From an uncultured Desulfovibrio sp. (GTDB lineage Bacteria; Desulfobacterota; Desulfovibrionia; Desulfovibrionales; Desulfovibrionaceae), in contig CAMBWG010000142.1 of assembly GCA_945871415.1 (NCBI GenBank), positions 1 to 6,182 on the forward strand: a stretch of 6,182 bases of DNA, given 5' to 3'. The position numbers were made by a program, and so were the translations under genes. Below, piece after piece: positions 1 to 5,500 of this stretch; the stretch's first letter is position 1, and each line of letters starts with the position of its first letter. A model generated the notes under the pieces. It did no database searches. It was not told the DNA's origin and was given only the letters and a program-made list of their open reading frames with translations.

Positions 1-112
1 GCCTGACGGGCACGGCCTGCGGCCGCCCGCCGGGTCGCTGCTTGCGGCAAAAAGGTGTTTCTTCCCCCTCAAACGCCTCCATTTTCCCCAAAACCCGCGC
101 ATAATGTGCTGA
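1..112. other. Left-edge segment, unresolved
   Basis: Two + frames remain open from the edge, one to TAA at 102-104 and one to TGA at 110-112. Two - strand frames could begin at 102 or 82 and read out of the window. None gives a recognisable protein end or start, and no ribosome binding site settles the matter. The segment contains CTGACGGGCA at 3-12, repeated exactly at 109-118. A neighbouring gene may well touch this edge, but I cannot name its strand. Confidence 0.3.
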
Positions 113-137
113 CGGGCAAAGATGGATTTTTTGTAAC
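109..137 (+). promoter_or_regulatory. Weak sigma-70-like promoter candidate
   Basis: CTGACG at 109-114 matches four of six bases of the -35 consensus, and TGTAAC at 132-137 matches four of six of the -10, with a 17-base spacer. This is the best-spaced pair I found in the AT-rich part of the leader, but such matches arise easily by chance. Confidence 0.18.
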
Positions 138-205
138 CTGTAATGATGTTTTATTTTTTATATCATGAACAGGAAACTATGCAGGGGAATCAACATCTGA
201 TAATG
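120..205. promoter_or_regulatory. AT-rich island, probable promoter region
   Basis: This is the only strongly AT-rich stretch in an otherwise GC-rich window, including T-runs at 127-132 and 154-159 and the sequence TTTTATTTTTTATAT at 149-163. Promoter-like hexamers within or beside it are weak: CTGACG (109-114) and TGTAAC (132-137) with a 17-base gap, TGTAAT (139-144) with no good -35, and GATAAT (199-204), also without a -35. The base composition suits a transcription start for tamAB or for a gene reading leftwards out of the window, but I cannot choose a start site. If tamAB starts here, its leader would be about 370 bases or more. Confidence 0.4.
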
Positions 206-235
206 AGTCCAGCCCCTGAAGCATGTTCAGTTTGA
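179..235 (+). CDS. Possible 18-codon upstream ORF (speculative)
   Basis: ATG at 179 opens 18 codons ending with TGA at 233-235, giving the peptide MQGNQHLIMSPAPEACSV, which I do not recognise. AGGA at 171-174 lies four bases before the ATG, closer than ideal. The stop codon falls within the 5' arm of the stem-loop at 230-254, so translation to the end would disturb that stem. This is the only ORF in the leader with a visible ribosome binding site, but its shortness makes chance a real possibility. Confidence 0.2.
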   Translation: MQGNQHLIMSPAPEACSV

Positions 236-254
236 AATGCTTCGCATTTCAAAC
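230..254. repeat. Perfect 11-bp inverted repeat (stem-loop)
   Basis: GTTTGAAATGC at 230-240 is exactly complementary to GCATTTCAAAC at 244-254 around a three-base TTC loop. No T-tract follows on either strand, so it does not look like a standard intrinsic terminator. It could be an RNA stem in the tamAB leader, a protein-binding palindrome or part of a dispersed intergenic element. Confidence 0.8.
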
Positions 255-272
255 CGTACGGCCTGTCGTTTC

Positions 273-296
273 GCGGAAAAAACGCGGTTTTTCCGC
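273..296. repeat. Perfect 9-bp inverted repeat (stem-loop)
   Basis: GCGGAAAAA at 273-281 pairs without mismatch with TTTTTCCGC at 288-296, leaving a six-base loop. It lies 18 bases after the preceding stem-loop. The T-run is inside the 3' arm and is followed by GC-containing sequence, so this is not a canonical terminator. The two hairpins together suggest one structured element. Confidence 0.75.
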
Positions 297-521
297 TCAC
301 TTCGGGCCGGGCGACGCCGTAATCGCCTTGCCTTCCGCCCTTTTCACAGGCAAAACGCCCTGAAACGAAATATGCGAGCGTGTCTCCTTATACCGTCACG
401 GCGTTCTCAGGCGGATCCCGGCGCGCTCTCTTTCCTTGTCTTCGCCCGCCGTCCCTGCCCCAGAGACGACTGTCTCCGTACGGTGTCACGTTCTTTTCAC
501 AGACCGAATTTACAGTGAGAC

Positions 522-536
522 AGCCGCGTTGCGGCT
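522..536. repeat. Short GC-rich hairpin
   Basis: AGCCGC (522-527) and GCGGCT (531-536) form a six-base stem around a GTT loop, just before the hairpin that precedes the tamA start. It has no T-tract. It is short, but its position in the leader makes it part of the predicted folded 5' untranslated region. Confidence 0.45.
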
Positions 537-539
537 TGC

Positions 540-565
540 GGTGATGGTGCTTTCACGGTATCACC
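540..565 (+). promoter_or_regulatory. Start-proximal stem-loop upstream of tamA
   Basis: GGTGAT (540-545) pairs exactly with ATCACC (560-565), and inside it GTG (547-549) can pair with CAC (554-556) around CTTT. The structure ends six bases before the tamA ATG and covers the positions where a ribosome binding site would normally lie. No AGGAGG-like sequence is present there. If it forms in the mRNA it would affect initiation, but this is an inference from sequence alone. Confidence 0.4.
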
Positions 566-571
566 ACAAGC

Positions 572-631
572 ATGATGGTTCGCATATTCTTTATCGTGCT
601 GGCGCTGTGTTGCATGACGCTGCAGGGCTGC
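572..631 (+). other. Lipoprotein (type II) signal peptide of TamA
   Basis: Codons 1-20 encode a short n-region with one arginine (Arg4), a hydrophobic core from Ile5 to about Leu17, and Leu17-Gln18-Gly19-Cys20. This satisfies the classical prokaryotic lipobox pattern, which permits Gln at position -2 and Gly at -1 before the modified cysteine. The residue after Cys20 is Gly, not Asp, so inner-membrane retention by the Asp+2 rule is not expected. A 30-residue polar, low-complexity tether (residues 21-50, rich in Ala, Lys, Glu and Ser) follows before the first POTRA module, as is common behind a lipid anchor. Lipidation itself is inferred, not seen. Confidence 0.75.
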
Positions 632-2575
632 GGGCTGCTGGCCGAACAGGCGACGCAATCCGGCAAGAAGGCTGACGCGGCATCTTCGGAAGAAGACGCG
701 GTATGGCCGGCCGAACCCGTTCCCTATACAACGACCATACGCCTTGAAGCTTCCAACGGACGCAAACCGGACGGCAGTCTTAAAGGGCAGATGGAAAAAG
801 TCAGCGATCTGCTGCGCCTGAAAGACGAACCGCCGGACGGACTGCTGGGGCTGGAGCGCCGGGCTCGCGGCGATGCGGCCACGGCCCTGCAGCTCCTTCA
901 TGCCCAGGGCTATTACGACGGGACCGTATCTCTGGACATGCAGACGGAAACCCGGCCGGCAAAAGTGACCCTGCGCCTTGTGCCGGGGCCGCGCTATGCC
1001 ATCGGCGAAACACGCATCAACTATATTCCTGAACCGGTTATTCCTGATACTATCCGCAATCCCAGCCGCACGGCAATTTACAGCGGCATATCCGCCCTGT
1101 GGGGCAGCCCGGTCCGCCAGCCGCTGCCGCCGCCTGACTTTTCTCCCACCATTGCCCAGCTTCATAAAAACAGCCCGGCTGTAGCCGACACCATTCTTGC
1201 CGCCGTGGAACGCCTGCCGGATAAACTTCATCGGCGCGGCTACCCCTTTGCGACCATCACGGCGACACGCTACCTGCTGGACCGGGAAAAGCGCACACTC
1301 GACGTGCAGGTGGACATAGACCCCGGACCGCCGGCAACGCTGGGAGATATTCTCGTTGTCGGCAACGACAAGGTCAGCGCCGACTATCTGCACCGGCTTC
1401 TGCCCTGGTCCCCCGGAGAAGACCCGTGGAATCAGTTCCGCATGGAACGATTTGGCGAACAGCTGCGGGAACTGGGCCTGTTCCGCTCCGTGGAAGTCAG
1501 GCCCGCGCAGAATGCGGACTCATTCAAAACAGGAAAGGACGCCGCCGCCCCTCTGCCCATTGAGGTACGCGTCAGCGAAACCCCGGCCTTCCGCACGCTG
1601 GGGGCCGAAGCACATTACGATACGGCAAACGGCCTGGGCGTCAACGCCCACTGGGAGCATCGCAACGCCTTCGGCAACGGCGAAAAAGTCACGGTCGATC
1701 TGCCTTATTCCTATGACAAGAAGGGGTTGGAAACCGAACTGGTCAAACCCGCTGTGGGCAGCCGCCACACGACCTTTCGCGCTCGCCTCACCGCGCTCAA
1801 TGAAATGACGGACGCCTATGACAAGGAAGCGCTGAGCGGTTCCGCGCAGCTGGAACACCGGGTCAACCGTGAATGGTGGATCGGCGTCGGCCTCGGCGGC
1901 GAAGGCGGCAAACTTTCGGAAAATACGCGAAACTCCGCCCTGTACAGTTATGTCGGCCCCGGTCTGAGCATTCGCCGGGACAGCCGCAACCTCCGGGTAT
2001 CCCCCACATCCGGGAGCAATATCGTTCTCCGGGGCAAGCCCTATACCGGCTATTATCACAGCCCGTTCACGGCCTATGCGCAGGAACTGGACGCCATGTT
2101 CTATTTTTCGCCCTTCAGAGCCGATGACAAGGACCCCCGCAATGCAAAATCGCCGCTGGTTCTGGCCGGGCGGCTGCGCGCGGGCAGTCTGATGGGCACC
2201 AGTCTGCAACAGGCTCCCAGCCCCCTGCGCTACTTTGCGGGCGGGGCCAGCTCCGTGCGCGGCTACAAGTATCAGACCCTCGGCCCCAAGGACTCCAGCG
2301 GAGAGCCGCTGGGCGGACGGGCCTACAATGTCGTCAATCTGGAAACCCGCTTCCGCATTACGGACGACATCGGCCTTGTCCCCTTCCTTGACGGCGGCAT
2401 GGCCTACCGCGACGACCTGCCCGACTGGTTCAGCGACATGCGCTGGGGCGCGGGCCTCGGATTCCGCTACTATACGCCCATCGGGCCCCTGCGATTTGAT
2501 GTGGCAACACCGCTGAACCCCGAAGACGGCGATCCCCCCCTGCAATTCTACGTCAGCATAGGACAATCCTTCTGA
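572..2575 (+). CDS. tamA: TamA-like Omp85/BamA-superfamily outer-membrane protein, predicted lipoprotein
   Basis: Outer-membrane subunit of the translocation and assembly module, which with TamB serves outer-membrane protein assembly and phospholipid traffic. The 667-residue product starts with a hydrophobic signal peptide (residues 3-17, Arg4 as n-region charge) ending in the lipobox TLQGC with Cys20, so it is predicted to be lipidated. Three POTRA-like modules follow at roughly 51-138, 139-252 and 254-336; the third has the usual GDILVVGNDKVS opening and ends in the helix-strand wording LRELGLFRSVEV. The barrel runs from about 340 to the end, with the conserved loop-6 motif VRGY at 562-565, the late-strand pattern GLVPFLDGGMAYR at 601-613 and a C-terminal Phe667. 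It is longer than E. coli TamA (577 residues), partly through a proline-rich stretch near 151-200. ATG 572 and ATG 575 are adjacent; an in-frame stop at 542-544 excludes an upstream start, and no Shine-Dalgarno is visible. The following tamB separates it from BamA. An in-family paralogue is possible but less likely. Confidence 0.93.
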   Translation: MMVRIFFIVLALCCMTLQGCGLLAEQATQSGKKADAASSEEDAVWPAEPVPYTTTIRLEASNGRKPDGSLKGQMEKVSDLLRLKDEPPDGLLGLERRARGDAATALQLLHAQGYYDGTVSLDMQTETRPAKVTLRLVPGPRYAIGETRINYIPEPVIPDTIRNPSRTAIYSGISALWGSPVRQPLPPPDFSPTIAQLHKNSPAVADTILAAVERLPDKLHRRGYPFATITATRYLLDREKRTLDVQVDIDPGPPATLGDILVVGNDKVSADYLHRLLPWSPGEDPWNQFRMERFGEQLRELGLFRSVEVRPAQNADSFKTGKDAAAPLPIEVRVSETPAFRTLGAEAHYDTANGLGVNAHWEHRNAFGNGEKVTVDLPYSYDKKGLETELVKPAVGSRHTTFRARLTALNEMTDAYDKEALSGSAQLEHRVNREWWIGVGLGGEGGKLSENTRNSALYSYVGPGLSIRRDSRNLRVSPTSGSNIVLRGKPYTGYYHSPFTAYAQELDAMFYFSPFRADDKDPRNAKSPLVLAGRLRAGSLMGTSLQQAPSPLRYFAGGASSVRGYKYQTLGPKDSSGEPLGGRAYNVVNLETRFRITDDIGLVPFLDGGMAYRDDLPDWFSDMRWGAGLGFRYYTPIGPLRFDVATPLNPEDGDPPLQFYVSIGQSF

Positions 2576-2577
2576 TG
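2560..2577 (+). promoter_or_regulatory. tamA stop/tamB start overlap with weak internal ribosome binding site
   Basis: The tamA stop TGA (2573-2575) and tamB ATG (2575-2577) share one adenine. The only Shine-Dalgarno-like sequence is AGGA at 2560-2563, 11 bases from the ATG and inside the last tamA codons, a rather long spacing. This layout favours re-initiation by ribosomes finishing tamA, which would tie the amounts of the two subunits together. Confidence 0.7.
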
Positions 2578-5500
2578 GAAAGCCAGACCACGCCCAACGC
2601 CGCAACGCCCGGCACGCCCTCCCCGGCCCCTTCCCGTCCTCCGGCCCGCCGCCGTCGCTGGCTGCGGCGCCTGGGACTCTCCCTGCTTGTGTTTATCTTC
2701 TGTGCGGGAGCTGCCGCCGGAGCGGCGCTGCACTGGCTGAACGGCGACACCGGCCGTCAGTGGCTGGAAAGGACGGTCAACGACGCGCTGAAAGCGCCGC
2801 TGGAAGCCGCGGGCATGACCTTGCGCATTGAAAATCTGCGCGGCTCCCTGCCCTGCGATCTGACGCTGGATGTTGCGCTGGGCGACGCCGAAGGCGTCTG
2901 GCTCTCCGTGCGGGATGCCGCCCTTGTCTGGGGACGCCGGGGAACACAACTGCGTATCGAACGCCTCCACGTCGCGAATGCCACGCTCTTCCGCCTGCCG
3001 GTTCTGCCGCCGTCGCCGCCGGAACCGGAACAATCAGCCGCACAGACGCTGGACGCACTGCGCGACACTCTCGGTCTTGTGGGAGAGCAGCTGGCTTCAC
3101 TGAGCTTTCTGCCGGAAATCCGCATTGACTCGCTGGATGTGCGTTATCACATGCCTGCCGCGCTGGCAGCGCTGGACACGGCCGCGCCGGGCACGCGCGA
3201 CGCATGGCTGCATACGCGTCTTTCCGGTACGCTGGACGCTCGCTTCTCCGGGACAACCGACGTCAATGGCGATCTGCGTCTGGAAGCCTCACTGGCCGAA
3301 ACGGCCGCTCCTCCCGTCACCTCCGCGCAGCTGACGCTTGCACTCGACGCCGCCGCGGGCGTCAATCTCCTCCGTGCCCATATCCGGGATCTGTCCGGAA
3401 CAGTGCGCAGTCCCTTCGGCACCGTGCGGCTCGCCCTTGCCGGAACAGCGGAAACCGCCCCGCCCGCAGCGGACTGGCTGCGATCTCCGCTTGATCTGAC
3501 GCTGCGCGCCTCCTATCAGCCTGCGACTCTCGCATGCCTTGCCGCCGTCGTAGCGGAACACATCCGTCCCGCCGACGTGGCGAGCGCCTTTGAACCTGCC
3601 AGTCTCGATCTGCATATTTTCGGCATGGCCGATGCTCCGGCGCTGCGCCTGCAGGCCGACGTGTCCCGCCTGCGCGCTCTCTGCCTGCCCGGACTGCCGA
3701 ATCTTGCCGAATCCCGCGTTCTGCTGGAAAGCAGCGGCTTTGCCTGGCTTGCGCTGCTGCGCGATGACGCCGCAACCGCCGATCTCCGGCTGACGGCCAA
3801 TGCCCGCACCGGAAACGCCCCGCTGCATCTGCACCTTGCCGCCGCCGCGGCTCAGGCAGCGGGAGGCACGGAACGACGCCTGTCCCTGCCTCTTGTGAGT
3901 CTGTCCGCTCCCGGCGCAACCGTACAGGGACAATGGCACGTCCACCCGTCCCAGCCCCCTGTTGCATCCACAGGCGCGCCGTCTCTGCTGCGGGACATTC
4001 TCGACGCCCTGCCTCCGCAGGAGGGCGAACTGCGCGCCGCTGTCGATAACTGGACGGCACTGGGCGCCGGTCTGAACAGCCTGCTGGATCTTTCTCTTCC
4101 CTGTTCCGGCGAACCCGCGAGCCTGACGCTTACGGCAGCGCTGCCCGATATCCGGCATCAGCAGGTACAGCTGGCAGTGCAGGCTCCGCGCCTGAGCGCC
4201 GGCCCCTCCCGGCTGGAAGGTCTCCAGCTTGCCGCGCAGCTGCTCGACGATTCCGCAACCAGCCGGCTGCAGCTGGACGGACGTCTGCAACAGCTGCACC
4301 TGCCCGGCTTTCGTCTGCGGCAGGCCGCGCTGGATCTCAAGGGCACGCCCGAGATGCTGACCGTCACGGGCGCTACGGACGGCGATCTGCACTCCCGCAT
4401 AGCCCTGCGCTGGAAGCCCGGCGAACTTGAAATTCAGCGCCTGACGGCCTCTCTGCCGCAACTGCATGTGGGGCTGACCACGAGCCCCGGCGCGCTGCTC
4501 CGCTATCGTCTGCCCGGCCTGCATGGTACGGACGGCGGCGACGGCCCTTCTCTGGCTTTTTCCCGCTGGCGCATGGACATACAGCCTTCCGGTCACCTTG
4601 TGCTGGACGGAGCCCTATCCGCCCAGTCTCTCAAAGCCGCAGCCCGGCTCCAGCTGCCCAGTCTTGCCGCATGGCGGGCCCTTGTTCCGGCGCTTCCCGA
4701 AGGAGCTCTTGCCTTTAACGCCACACTTGGCGGAACGCCGCAACGCCCTTCAGGCACCTTTGCGCTCAAGGCCGACAACGTACGGATTCCCGATCTGCCG
4801 CTCCCGCCCCTGAGCGCCGCGCTTGACGGTAAGCTGGGGACCTCCGGCCTTGACGCGCAGCTTGCCCTTGCCCCCGAAACCCTCCGGGCTCTCGGCGGCG
4901 ATGATGCGCGCCTGACCGCCCGTATTCCCGTAACCTTCAGCCCTGACGGTCTGCCGCTGCCCGCCATGACTGCGCCCCTGAAGGGAACGCTGCGCTGGAA
5001 CGGTCAGATTGCGCCCCTCTGGAAGCTCGTGCCGCTGGCGGATCGCCGTCTGAACGGGCGTCTTTCCGCAGACATCAACGTCGGCGGCACTCTGGCCGCG
5101 CCCAATCCCTCCGGCAGCATCAAACTGAGTAACGGACGTTTTGAGGATGTGGCCCTGGGCGTGGAGCTGCGCGCCATCTCCCTGCAGGCGTCGCTGCAAC
5201 ACGGCAACAACCGCGCGCGCTCCTTCCTCGACCGTCTCGGCGCGCTCCGCCTCACAGCCGACGCCGCTGACGGACGCGGCGGCAACATACAGATATCCGG
5301 GACCCTGCGTCCCGCCACCATGGGCATTGACGCCGATGCCCGCATCAATAAATTGCAGCCTCTGCGCCGACGGGATGTCCACGTCTCTCTTTCCGGTACG
5401 CTCGGAGTCCGGGGAACCCTGCATGCGCCGGCGGTTCAGGCGGCTCTCGAAATCAACGAAGGGCTTCTCCTGCTCAATAATCTTCCCTCCGGCGGCGTAA

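Larger units (their letters stand above)
297..571. other. Gene-free GC-rich leader segment
   Basis: I see no supported gene here. It holds CCGTACGG at 476-483 (a second copy of the palindrome at 254-261), CTTTTCACAG at 340-349 and again at 493-502, a five-base stem GAGAC/GTCTC at 463-476, and the two hairpins before tamA. Open frames crossing it start without ribosome binding sites and encode arginine- and proline-rich sequence typical of GC-rich non-coding frames. Either the tamAB 5' untranslated region or a decayed sequence would fit. Confidence 0.6.

Noticed and set aside
1..102. A - strand gene start at 102 or 82 reading out of the left edge
   Set aside because: Two different - strand frames and two + strand frames are all open over this short stretch, and none has a ribosome binding site or a sequence I recognise, so strand and frame cannot be chosen.
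230..296. The two leader stem-loops as a double intrinsic terminator for an upstream gene
   Set aside because: Neither stem is followed by a T-tract on either strand. The T-run at 288-292 lies inside the stem, and the T-run at 127-132 has only a poor four-base stem before it.
237..518. 93-codon + strand ORF in the leader
   Set aside because: It starts inside the 230-254 hairpin, has no ribosome binding site, runs through the second hairpin and is dominated by Arg, Pro and Ser.
436..675. 79-codon + strand ORF overlapping the tamA start
   Set aside because: It overlaps the TamA signal peptide by about 100 bases, has no Shine-Dalgarno and no recognisable content.
497..1393. 298-codon open frame on the - strand across the tamA 5' half
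   Set aside because: It overlaps the TamA signal peptide and POTRA domains completely. The composition is that of a complementary frame.
572..2575. Identification as BamA rather than TamA
   Set aside because: BamA has five POTRA domains and is typically longer, near 800 residues. Only about three fit here, and the directly overlapping TamB gene points to TamA.
1520..2605. 361-codon open frame on the - strand across the TamA barrel and tamB start
   Set aside because: It is a shadow of the TamA barrel, which carries the VRGY motif and terminal Phe on the other strand. No ribosome binding site or domain supports the antisense frame.
3289..4596. 435-codon open frame on the - strand inside tamB
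   Set aside because: It is antisense to an uninterrupted TamB frame with clear family motifs on both sides. Its translation is rich in Arg, Gln and Gly with no recognisable domain, as expected from the complement of GC-rich coding sequence.
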